Shown here in pieces: positions 31,676-37,603 of a DNA stretch of 37,603 bases. The translations under genes were made by a program, and so were the position numbers. Within the stretch, counting starts at the first letter, position 1; each line of letters begins with the position of its first letter. The notes beneath the pieces were generated by a model. It did no database searches. It was given only the letters and a program-made list of their open reading frames with translations, and was not told the DNA's origin. The DNA is from Rhodococcus sp. Leaf278 (GTDB lineage Bacteria; Actinomycetota; Actinomycetes; Mycobacteriales; Mycobacteriaceae): the NCBI RefSeq assembly GCF_001426085.1, contig NZ_LMRR01000003.1:199231-236833 (forward strand), written 5' to 3'.

Positions 31676-32380
31676 ATGGCCATCGACTACACCCGCAAGC
31701 CCACGACCGGGCAATCCTCGGCGTCGCAGGCCGGCGCGCCCGTCAGTCTGAGCAAAGTGACGCTGTCCAAGGCGTCGCCGACCATCAGTCTGACCAAGTC
31801 CGGCGAGAAGCAGGGCTCGATGCGGGTGAACCTCAACTGGTCGACCGGCGCACCTGCAGCACAGCCGAAGAAGAAGGGCTTCCTGGCCAAGTTGGCGGCC
31901 GCGTCGTACGGCTCCGGCGGAGTCGATCTCGACCTCGGGTGCCTCTACGAATTGCGTGACGGCTCCAAGGGCGTCGTTCAGGCGCTTGGAAACAGCTTCG
32001 GTTCGCTGCAGGACGCGCCGTTCATCGCACTCGACGGCGACGACCGTTCCGGCTCGGTCAGCGGCGGCGAGAACATGCACATCAATCTCGCCCACCCCGA
32101 GAAGTTCGCTCGCATCCTGATCTTCGCGATGATCTACGACGGCGCACCGAACTGGGCTGCGGTCGACGGAGTGGTGACGCTGTACCCCACCAGCGGGCCG
32201 CAGGTGGAGGTGCGACTGGACTCGGCCGAGAACTCGGCACGGATCTGCTCGATCGCATTGTTGGAGAACACTTCTGCCGGCATCACCGTCACCCGCGAGG
32301 TCGAGTACATCCAGGGCAGCCAGGCCGACCTCGACAAGAAATACGGCTGGGGACTGCGCTGGGCAGCGGGCCGAAAGTAG
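31676..32380 (+). CDS. TerA/TerD-family stress (tellurium resistance-like) protein
   Basis: A 234-residue protein with a TerD-like domain. The N-terminal third is low-complexity and basic (VSLSKVTLSKASPTISLTKS, PAAQPKKKGFLAKL). The domain then shows GGVDLDLGCLYELRDGSKG, ALDGDDRSGS and GENMHINLAHPEKFARILIF, with the acidic DLDLG and DGDDRSG clusters that bind calcium in TerD. Proteins of this family are linked to tellurite, phage and envelope-stress resistance, but their action is not settled. ATG 31676 has GGAAGG about eight bases upstream. A -10-like TATTGT is at 31610-31615. Its stop abuts that of the opposite dinB gene with no gap. Confidence 0.85.
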   Translation: MAIDYTRKPTTGQSSASQAGAPVSLSKVTLSKASPTISLTKSGEKQGSMRVNLNWSTGAPAAQPKKKGFLAKLAAASYGSGGVDLDLGCLYELRDGSKGVVQALGNSFGSLQDAPFIALDGDDRSGSVSGGENMHINLAHPEKFARILIFAMIYDGAPNWAAVDGVVTLYPTSGPQVEVRLDSAENSARICSIALLENTSAGITVTREVEYIQGSQADLDKKYGWGLRWAAGRK

Positions 32381-33448
32381 TCAGAGAGGTTGCGGCGGAG
32401 TCATTTCCAGCCGGACGCCGATCAGCCTGACCTCTCGATTGTGGTCGAGGCGATCGACGAGAGCCACCGCAGCCGAGGTCAGGATCTCCTGGTCGAAGGT
32501 CGGCGCACCGACGATCGGCGCGCTGACGGTATGCGTCTCGAACGGCGCGTAGCGGATCTTCAGCGCGGCTCGTACGGCCGGCCTGTTCTCGGCTTCGATG
32601 TCTGCCAACACCTTCGACGTCAGGGCCGCGACCTCTCGGCGGATTACGGCCCAATCGGCGACGTTGGTCTGGAACGTGACCTCACGGCTGTGCGACCGTG
32701 CAACCCACGGCTGGGACGTCACCGGTGCCAAGTCGATTCCCCGCCCCTTCGTCCCGAGCCAGGGACCGATCTTCGGTCCGAACGCCGCGGCCAGTTCCGC
32801 GTCATCGGCGTCGGCCAGTTCCCGCACCGTCGTGATGCCCAGGGCTGTCAGCCTCTTCGAGATCTTCTTGCCGATCCCCCACAGCGCCTCGGTACTACGA
32901 TCGCCCATCACCGCGAACCAATTGTCCTGCGTCAGGCGATAAATCCCCTGCGGCTTGTCGAAGTCGGTAGCGATCTTGGCTCGTAACTTGTTGTCCCCGA
33001 CACCGACCGAGCAATGCAATCCGGTCGCGTCGAACACCGAGTCGTGCACTGTCTTGGCAAAGCGCTCCGGGTCATCGGTCTCGACACCGAGAAACGCCTC
33101 GTCCCAACCGATCACCTCGACGACCACCCCCAACGTCCGCAGCGTGTCCATCACCATCGCCGACGCCTCGTCGTATGCCGGCTTGTCGACCGGGAGAAAG
33201 ACCGCGTCGGGGATCTTCTTGGCGGCGATGCGCAGCGGCATCCCGGAACCGACGCCCTTGGCTCTCGCCTCGTACGAGGCCGTCGAGACCACCCCGCGTT
33301 CGGTGGGATCTCCCCTGCCGCCGACCACCACGGCCTTGCCCGCAAGATCGGGGTTGCGCAGTACTTCGACGGCTGCGATGAACTGGTCCAGGTCGACGTG
33401 CAGTACCCATCGTCGACGCCCTCGGTCGGTTGGGGTGCTCCCGGTCAT
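32381..33448 (-). CDS. dinB: Y-family DNA polymerase, DinB2-type, isoleucine at the steric gate
   Basis: A 355-residue translesion DNA polymerase. Catalytic carboxylates are Asp19 and Asp21-region HVDLDQFIAAVE (17-28) and Asp116-Glu117 in GWDEAFLG. Later come the helix-hairpin-helix part (LWGIGKKISKRLTALGITTVREL) and the little-finger domain (SREVTFQTNVAD). Aligned to E. coli Pol IV, residue Ile24 stands where Phe13 acts as steric gate against ribonucleotides. Mycobacterium smegmatis DinB2 has Leu14 there and readily inserts ribonucleotides, and it shares the WVLHVDLDQF and GWDEA segments, so this looks like its orthologue. There is no C-terminal beta-clamp-binding motif that I can see. The start ATG 33448 is divergent from the DoxX-like gene. 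Confidence 0.92.
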   Translation of the reverse strand: MTGSTPTDRGRRRWVLHVDLDQFIAAVEVLRNPDLAGKAVVVGGRGDPTERGVVSTASYEARAKGVGSGMPLRIAAKKIPDAVFLPVDKPAYDEASAMVMDTLRTLGVVVEVIGWDEAFLGVETDDPERFAKTVHDSVFDATGLHCSVGVGDNKLRAKIATDFDKPQGIYRLTQDNWFAVMGDRSTEALWGIGKKISKRLTALGITTVRELADADDAELAAAFGPKIGPWLGTKGRGIDLAPVTSQPWVARSHSREVTFQTNVADWAVIRREVAALTSKVLADIEAENRPAVRAALKIRYAPFETHTVSAPIVGAPTFDQEILTSAAVALVDRLDHNREVRLIGVRLEMTPPQPL

Positions 33449-33482
33449 GGTGCCCAGTGTGCCCGTGGTGTCTCATGACGCA

Positions 33483-33911
33483 GTGACGAAATCGATATCT
33501 CGCACCATCGGGCGAGTCGTACTGGGCGCATTCCTCGTCTTCGCCGGCCTCAGCCACCTGTTCTGGGCACGCAGCACTTTCGCGGCCCAGGTGCCCGAGT
33601 GGGTGCCGCTGAGCACCGACTTCGTCGTACTGGCGTCAGGCGTCGTGGAGATCGTGCTCGGGCTGGCATTGCTGTTCTGGACTGCCCGCGCGCCGCTCGT
33701 CGGCTGGGTCGTCGCGGCCTTCTTCGTCGCGGTGTTCCCCGGCAACATCTCGCAGTTCGTCACTCACACCGACGCGTTCGGCCTCGACTCCGATGCAGCA
33801 CGGGGAATCCGGTTGCTGTTCCAGCCGCTGCTGATCCTGTGGGCGCTGTGGTGCACCGGGGCATGGGCGCAGTACCGCGCGTCGCGCCGGGGCCGCAGTC
33901 GGACTCAGTAG
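33483..33911 (+). CDS. DoxX-like four-helix membrane protein
   Basis: A protein of about 142 residues with four hydrophobic segments: VVLGAFLVFAGLSHLFWA, FVVLASGVVEIVLGLALLFW, VGWVVAAFFVAVFPGNISQF and IRLLFQPLLILWALWCTGAW. The GLSHLFW and FPGNI segments fit the DoxX/MauE-like family, whose members are membrane proteins tied to redox or stress. Start uncertain: GTG 33483 lies directly before the basic MTKSISR segment, but ATG 33447 and GTGs between are in frame; no good ribosome site separates them. It ends 7 bases inside the opposite oxygenase gene. Confidence 0.75.
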   Translation: MTKSISRTIGRVVLGAFLVFAGLSHLFWARSTFAAQVPEWVPLSTDFVVLASGVVEIVLGLALLFWTARAPLVGWVVAAFFVAVFPGNISQFVTHTDAFGLDSDAARGIRLLFQPLLILWALWCTGAWAQYRASRRGRSRTQ

Positions 33912-34897
33912 GCGGACCGCCGCCCGGCCGGAACGATGCCGTGGTGCAACTGCGCCACGTCGGGGTGTGCACGCGTGCGCGACTTCCATGCGTTCTCGCC
34001 GTAGGTGCTGTAGATGGGGTTGTCGGGATCGTTCTCGACTCCCCGTGAATGCTGCGCCAATTCGGCCGGCAGCTCGATCACCGGTGCGACGGCATCGAGA
34101 GCCGGGCTCAGAAAGTGTGGCACCGATATCCGGTCGATGCCGGGCCCCGGCGCGACCACCCGGTGCCTCGTTGCCCGCAGATAGCCGCCGGTCGCAACCT
34201 CCAACAACTCGCCGATGTTGACGATGAAGGCCCCCGCCAAGGGCGGCACATCGATCCACGTATCGGGAGTCGTCTCCACCTGGAGTCCGGACGACTCCGG
34301 TTCGACGAGGAGCAGCGTCAGCACCCCGGAATCCTTGTGCGCACCGACACCCTGTGAATGATCGGGGGTACCCGGATAGCGAACGACCTTCATGAGGGTT
34401 GCGGGCGCGGTTGCGAACGCATCGTCGAACACATTCTCGTGGGCTCCGAGGGATTGCGCCCAGTGTCGTAGCAGGCGAAGTCCGAGACCGGACACCGTGC
34501 GCTCCCAGTCCTCGAACGTCTCTCTGAACCCTGTGGGCTGTGAGGGCCACAGATTGGGACCCTGCAGATTCCAATACCCCTCGGCCCCTTCGATGGCCGG
34601 GCGCTCGGGTCCGATATCGATCTGCTCCCGCCAATCAACCCTGCCGTTCGTCAGCTCTCCACCCACCCGTGAGTAGCCGCGAAAGTGCGGGCTCTTCAGC
34701 TGACTGATCTCGTCCTTGACATGGTCCGGCACGGCAAAGAACTGACGAGCGAGACGCAGCACTTCCTGCATTCGTTCGGTCTCGATCCCGTGTCCGACGA
34801 GATAGAAGAAGCCGGACCCGTGAGCTGCTTCGCGCAGCGACAGCTGAAAAGCGCGTGGGTCGTTTTCGGCCAGATCGAGATCGAGAACGGGAAGCAT
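33905..34897 (-). CDS. 2-oxoglutarate/Fe(II)-dependent oxygenase, isopenicillin N synthase family
   Basis: A 330-residue non-haem iron oxygenase. The N-terminal DIOX_N segment has GFFYLVGHGIETERM. The catalytic jelly-roll supplies the iron ligands His187 and Asp189 (GAHKDSG) and His245 (RATRHRVV), with Arg256-x-Ser258 (RISVPHF) binding the 2-oxoglutarate carboxylate. It would hydroxylate or desaturate a small molecule with O2, giving succinate and CO2 if it is the 2-oxoglutarate type. Bacterial relatives include flavanone hydroxylase-like and ethylene-forming enzymes, so substrate is open. ATG 34897 has GAGGA about ten bases upstream. It is divergent from the SIMPL gene with 86 bases between. 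Confidence 0.9.
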   Translation of the reverse strand: MLPVLDLDLAENDPRAFQLSLREAAHGSGFFYLVGHGIETERMQEVLRLARQFFAVPDHVKDEISQLKSPHFRGYSRVGGELTNGRVDWREQIDIGPERPAIEGAEGYWNLQGPNLWPSQPTGFRETFEDWERTVSGLGLRLLRHWAQSLGAHENVFDDAFATAPATLMKVVRYPGTPDHSQGVGAHKDSGVLTLLLVEPESSGLQVETTPDTWIDVPPLAGAFIVNIGELLEVATGGYLRATRHRVVAPGPGIDRISVPHFLSPALDAVAPVIELPAELAQHSRGVENDPDNPIYSTYGENAWKSRTRAHPDVAQLHHGIVPAGRRSAY

Positions 34898-34983
34898 GTT
34901 CGCGATTGTCCTCCTCACTCGGCTCGTCGGCCAGCACTGTCGAACTCGGTGAACATCGGTGCGCGGATGCGAGACTGGACGAC

Positions 34984-35652
34984 ATGAGCCCTGAAGCACT
35001 CGACATCACGGTCGTCGGTCACGGCGCAGCCACCTACCCGCCCGAGCAGTGCACGCTGTCGCTGACGGTTCGTACCGACGGCCGAACGGCAGAGTCGGCG
35101 TCCGAGCCGGCCCAGCAGCTCGTTCGAGAGTTGACGCGTCTGGTCGAGCCGCTCTACAACAGCGCCGGTGGCCCCATCGATCGGTGGTCGGTCGATCAGG
35201 TGCGGCACTCGCGGAACCGGCCGTTCAATCACGACGGCGAACAACTGCCGTACGTCTACCAGGCGGAGGCGTCGGTCGAAGTACAGTTCAGCCAGCTCGA
35301 TGTCGTCGACGCCTTCGTGTACGCCGCCTCTGCGCTCGACGGGGTCTCGATCGATCACTTCGAGTGGGACCTGACCGAATCGAGCCGGATCGCGCGGACG
35401 CTGGCAGTACGGGAACTTGCCGTTCGGGACGCGGTGGCCAAAGCAGAGGCATACGCGTCGAGCCTGGGGAGAACAGGCGTGCACGCCGTCGCGATAGCCG
35501 ATCCAGGTCTGCTGCCCGGCACCGCCGAGCACGGCGGCCCAGACGCCTCTCCTCGTATGTTCGCCGCGAAGTCCGCCCCGGCCGGGTTCGCGCTCAAGCC
35601 CGAGAACATCACGCTCACTGCGAGTGTGCACGCCCGATTCACTGCCTCCTGA
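34984..35652 (+). CDS. SIMPL (DUF541) domain protein
   Basis: A 222-residue protein with the SIMPL fold: the opening ITVVGHGAATYPPEQCTLSLTV is the typical V-x-G-x-G/A start, a central YVYQAEASVEVQF strand follows, then a helix RELAVRDAVAKAEAYASSLG, where A-V-x-x-A-x-x-K-A-x-x-Y/L-A is conserved, and a final strand ITLTASVHARF. There is no signal peptide, unlike the periplasmic members, so a cytosolic location is likely. Relatives have been linked to oxidative stress and to signalling complexes, but no enzyme activity is established. ATG 34984 is 24 bases upstream-free of a clear ribosome site. The next gene follows after 23 bases on the same strand. Confidence 0.85.
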   Translation: MSPEALDITVVGHGAATYPPEQCTLSLTVRTDGRTAESASEPAQQLVRELTRLVEPLYNSAGGPIDRWSVDQVRHSRNRPFNHDGEQLPYVYQAEASVEVQFSQLDVVDAFVYAASALDGVSIDHFEWDLTESSRIARTLAVRELAVRDAVAKAEAYASSLGRTGVHAVAIADPGLLPGTAEHGGPDASPRMFAAKSAPAGFALKPENITLTASVHARFTAS

Positions 35653-35675
35653 CGCGTCCCGCATAGGCTCGAATC

Positions 35676-36425
35676 ATGAACCGAGACGATGCCCGACGCC
35701 TCTGGCCGCGGCCACCGCTGTTGCCTCGTCCGATCCTGATGGACCAGCGCTGGGAACGGCTGGTCTTCCTGCACTGGCGAGTCCCGAGTTCGGCCGTCGC
35801 TCCGTTGCTTCCCGACGGATGTGAACCCGACGAGTTCGACGGCTCCACGTGGGTCGGTCTGATCGGCTTCCACATGGTCGGAGCCGGGCTCGGATATCGG
35901 CATCCGGTTCCGTACTTCGGCACGTTCGGCGAAATCAACGTCCGGCTGTACTCCGTCGACGCAGAGGGTCGACGCGGCGTCGTGTTCCGGTCACTGGAGG
36001 CTTCGAGACTGGCAGTCGTGTTGGGCACCAACGTTGCTCGCATTCCGTATCGCTGGGCATCGATCGACATCGACGACGACACCACCACCATCGGCTACCG
36101 AAGCAAGCGGCTCGCTCCCCCGCATCGCGGTGCCACGACCGATTTCGGGATCGTCCGAGGCACACGCGACATGTCCGAGGACTCACTGGCAGTCTTTCTC
36201 ACCGCGCGATGGGGGCTGCATACCTCGCTGGCCGGTCGGCTTCTGTATGTGCCGAACGTGCACCGACATTGGCAGCTGGTCGACGCGGAACTGACCCACT
36301 GCTCCGACGAGCTCGTGGACGCCGCAGGTCTGCCCGGCGTCAGCACGCGCCCGCCGGACTCCGTTCTGTATTCACCGGGTGTCGAAACCCAATTCGGAAA
36401 GCCCTATACGGTTCGCGGGCGATAG
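35676..36425 (+). CDS. DUF2071 (YqjF-like) protein
   Basis: A 249-residue protein of the DUF2071/YqjF family, which shares the acetoacetate decarboxylase-like beta-barrel. Features: PRPILMDQRWERLVFLHWRVP near the N-terminus, LLPDGCEPDEFDGSTWVGLIGF (the family's L-P-x-G-x-x-x-D-x-x-D-G-x-x-W-x-x-x-x-F pattern), FGEINVRLYS, and a late FLTARWGLH with HWQLVDAEL. It is probably cytosolic, with no established reaction. It may form an operon with the SIMPL gene 23 bases upstream. Its end overlaps the opposite DUF6188-like gene by 22 bases. Confidence 0.88.
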   Translation: MNRDDARRLWPRPPLLPRPILMDQRWERLVFLHWRVPSSAVAPLLPDGCEPDEFDGSTWVGLIGFHMVGAGLGYRHPVPYFGTFGEINVRLYSVDAEGRRGVVFRSLEASRLAVVLGTNVARIPYRWASIDIDDDTTTIGYRSKRLAPPHRGATTDFGIVRGTRDMSEDSLAVFLTARWGLHTSLAGRLLYVPNVHRHWQLVDAELTHCSDELVDAAGLPGVSTRPPDSVLYSPGVETQFGKPYTVRGR

Positions 36426-37042
36426 AAGATCACGTGACCCGAGGACAGCTCGATCACCCAATCCCCGTGGGCCTCATCGCCTTCTTCCGAGCTGGAGCTC
36501 GATGTGACGCTCTCCCGCAGGACGAGATAGCCGCAGTCGAGCGGAAGATCGAACTGCAGCTCGGTCCCGTCCGAGAATTCGACGGTCGGCTCGTCACCCG
36601 TCGACAACCGCACGACAGTGGAACCGATCGACGGAAGACCCTCGGCAGTCGGAACGTCCGTGCTGGGCTGCTCCGGAGCCGGCCATGATTCGACGACTCC
36701 ACTCGGTCCGCACAGGATCGTAGACCCGTCTGCAGCGCAGAACTCCCAGGATTCGACTTCGTCGCGGGGACGAGCCACCACTGTGTGCCCACCGGCGAAT
36801 GCTATTCGCAGCACGCCCGACCGGTCGTAGTCGGCGTCCTCGCACTCGAGACCGCGCAGAGCCGCAAAGGCCCGCAGACCCTCGAATTGATTGTCTTCGT
36901 CGACCGTGAGGTCATCGATAGTCACTTCACTGAAGGAAATGGTGGCTCCGCCGTCGAATGCGATGGTCAGATCGAAATCGAGCAGTATTTTGCTGACACG
37001 GTTCTGATCGACGTCGAGCTTCATGGTGTACGACTGTGCCAC
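36404..37042 (-). CDS. DUF6188-like two-part acidic protein of unknown function
   Basis: A 212-residue acidic protein. The first ~115 residues resemble DUF6188: FDLTIAFDGGATISF, a helix with LRAFAALRGLECEDADYD, then GVLRIAFAGGHTVVARP, WEFCAADGSTILCGPSG. A Pro-rich linker (SWPAPEQPSTDVPTAEG) leads to a second part with the same logic of short strands (TVEFSDGTELQFDLP, WVIELSSGHVIFYRP), which may be a degenerate second copy. Such small proteins often occur as immunity-like or orphan genes, but no toxin is next to it. Start GTG 37042 or ATG 37024; neither has a ribosome site. It lies just downstream of the rRNA operon terminator, so read-through could contribute to its expression. Confidence 0.65.
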   Translation of the reverse strand: MAQSYTMKLDVDQNRVSKILLDFDLTIAFDGGATISFSEVTIDDLTVDEDNQFEGLRAFAALRGLECEDADYDRSGVLRIAFAGGHTVVARPRDEVESWEFCAADGSTILCGPSGVVESWPAPEQPSTDVPTAEGLPSIGSTVVRLSTGDEPTVEFSDGTELQFDLPLDCGYLVLRESVTSSSSSEEGDEAHGDWVIELSSGHVIFYRPRTV

Positions 37043-37155
37043 AGAAGCTGGTTCCGGGGTGTAACCGTGCGCTGTGTGCCCGACGAGTCGGGCCGAGGAA
37101 CCTCAGTGGTCGTAGAGTCCGGAGTTCCCTTGTCCGAGGGATGGTTTCGAATGCA

Positions 37156-37189
37156 GACAACCCCCGACCATGGTTGGTCGGGGGTTGTC
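37156..37189 (-). terminator. Hairpin terminator of the rRNA operon
   Basis: GACAACCCCCGACCA (37156-37170) and TGGTCGGGGGTTGTC (37175-37189) form a perfect 15-bp stem with a TGGT loop. It lies after the 5S sequences on the minus strand. There is no strong T-run after it, which is common for actinobacterial terminators. Its right arm is repeated at 37272-37282 in the tandem duplication, but the left arm is not, so only the outer hairpin can form. Confidence 0.75.
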
Positions 37190-37368
37190 CGGTTCAAGTT
37201 GTGTTCGGCGGTGTCCTACTCTCCCACACCCTGTCGAGTGCAGTACCATCGGCGCTGGAGGGCTTAGCTTCCGGGGGTTGTCCGGTTCAAGTTGTGTTCG
37301 GCGGTGTCCTACTCTCCCACACCCTGTCGAGTGCAGTACCATCGGCGCTGGAGGGCTTAGCTTCCGGG
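37179..37368. repeat. 93-bp tandem duplication covering the 5S rRNA 3' part
   Basis: Bases 37179-37271 and 37272-37364 are identical, and identity runs on to 37368, so two full copies with a five-base overhang are seen. Each unit holds one terminator arm, the 5S-to-terminator spacer and the last 73 bases of the 5S gene. The junction carries the short shared sequence CCGGG, as expected for slippage or short-homology recombination. Confidence 0.95.
37203..37275 (-). pseudogene. Headless duplicate of 5S rRNA (nucleotides ~46-118 only)
   Basis: This segment is identical to the last 73 bases of the intact 5S gene 93 bases upstream in transcription but lacks the first ~45 bases, so the 5'/3' closing helix of 5S cannot form within it. 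It would be transcribed with the operon as a trailing fragment before the terminator. Created by the tandem duplication 37179-37368. Confidence 0.85.
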
Positions 37369-37413
37369 TTCGGAATGGGACCGGGCGTTTCCCCTCCGCT
37401 ATGGCCGCCGTAA
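37296..37413 (-). rRNA. rrf: 5S ribosomal RNA
   Basis: About 118 bases on the minus strand, beginning TTACGGCGGCCATAGCGG and ending GGACACCGCCGAACAC. The internal segments CCCGGTCCCATTCCGAAC, GGAAGCTAAGCC and CGATGGTACTGC are hallmark 5S sequences, and the first and last ~10 bases pair to close the molecule. It follows the 23S gene after a ~140-base spacer. Confidence 0.95.
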
Positions 37414-37554
37414 CTCTGCGAAACAGTGTCACGAGCGAACACAACGGTCATGATCGAAGCAGTGTTCGATGCATGTGTTGGTTCTGTATTCGATTGTGCT
37501 GAATCAACTCGTGTGTTGTTTCAGATATTGCACAGTGGACGCGTAGCTTCTTTG

Positions 37555-37603
37555 TGGTAAGTCCTCGGCCTATTAGTACCAGTCACCTGCATACATTGCT
37601 GTA
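37555..37603 (-). rRNA. rrl: 23S ribosomal RNA, 3' end only
   Basis: Read on the minus strand the edge sequence contains GGTGACTGGTACTAATAGG followed by CCGAGGACTTACCAC, the conserved last bases of actinobacterial 23S rRNA. The rest of the gene lies beyond the window. The exact mature 3' end is estimated. Bases 37414-37554 are the 23S-5S spacer, in which I see no tRNA. Confidence 0.93.

Noticed and set aside
37203..37275. A second functional 5S rRNA gene
   Set aside because: The first ~45 bases are missing, so the closing helix cannot form.
1..37603. CRISPR arrays, insertion sequences, integrases, attachment sites, tRNA genes
   Set aside because: No repeat-spacer pattern, transposase motif or tRNA-like sequence was noticed; the only clear repeat is the 93-bp rRNA duplication.

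Overview
The window is chromosomal DNA from a high-GC, mycolic-acid-type actinobacterium, most likely Rhodococcus or a close relative. The clues are dense GTG/ATG start codons with 4-bp ATGA/GTGA stop-start overlaps, an EspC-like and LpqN-like type VII secretion gene set, a DinB2-type polymerase, a DUF222-type HNH fragment, and an actinobacterial 5S/23S rRNA end. The genus is inferred from family content only; no search was run. No gene-free stretch exceeds 300 bases.

Layout. (1) 1-6281: the 3' end of an HNH nuclease gene, an acyl-CoA ligase, a DUF2231 membrane protein, a PASTA-like lipoprotein, a short UvrA2-type ABC ATPase with a palindrome in its promoter region, and a BtuF-like binding lipoprotein. 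(2) 6283-9985 (minus strand): a compact cassette of a four-helix membrane protein, an EspC-like small protein, a WTG-motif protein with a glycine-zipper tail, a second paralogous membrane protein and an LpqN-like protein. The last four are chained by 4-bp overlaps. I read this as a candidate type VII secretion effector locus. (3) 10117-11235: a YbfB/YjiJ-type MFS carrier.

(4) 11145-23102 (minus strand) is the centrepiece: eleven tightly packed genes that look like a pyridine-carboxylate (probably nicotinate) catabolic operon. In transcription order they are a formamidase-type amidase, a flavin reductase, a second nitrilase-superfamily amidase, a NicX-type 2,5-dihydroxypyridine dioxygenase, a NicC/salicylate-hydroxylase-type FAD monooxygenase, an MFS importer, a CoxM/CoxL/CoxS-type molybdenum hydroxylase, a CoxG-like protein and an XdhC maturation factor. 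The inferred path is nicotinate to 6-hydroxynicotinate (Mo-hydroxylase), to 2,5-dihydroxypyridine (monooxygenase), to N-formylmaleamate (NicX), then deformylation and deamidation by the two nitrilase-superfamily enzymes. The classical NicD hydrolase and NicE maleate isomerase are not seen here. A divergent LacI-family gene (23215-24294) and two related LacI-type operators (23132-23149, 21945-21962) suggest local control.

(5) 24250-28456 (minus strand): GntR regulator, ADP-ribosylglycohydrolase-family enzyme, NCS1 permease and PfkB kinase, the same functional set as E. coli yegTUVW but with a different transporter family. (6) 28741-37042: pyruvate oxidase-type PoxB, a protein of unknown family, a TerA/TerD-like protein, a DinB2-type Y-family polymerase with Ile at the steric gate, a DoxX-like protein, a 2-oxoglutarate-type oxygenase, a SIMPL protein, a DUF2071 protein and a DUF6188-like protein. 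(7) 37156-37603 (minus strand): the end of an rRNA operon (23S 3' end, 5S gene, hairpin terminator) carrying a 93-bp tandem duplication that creates a headless second 5S copy.
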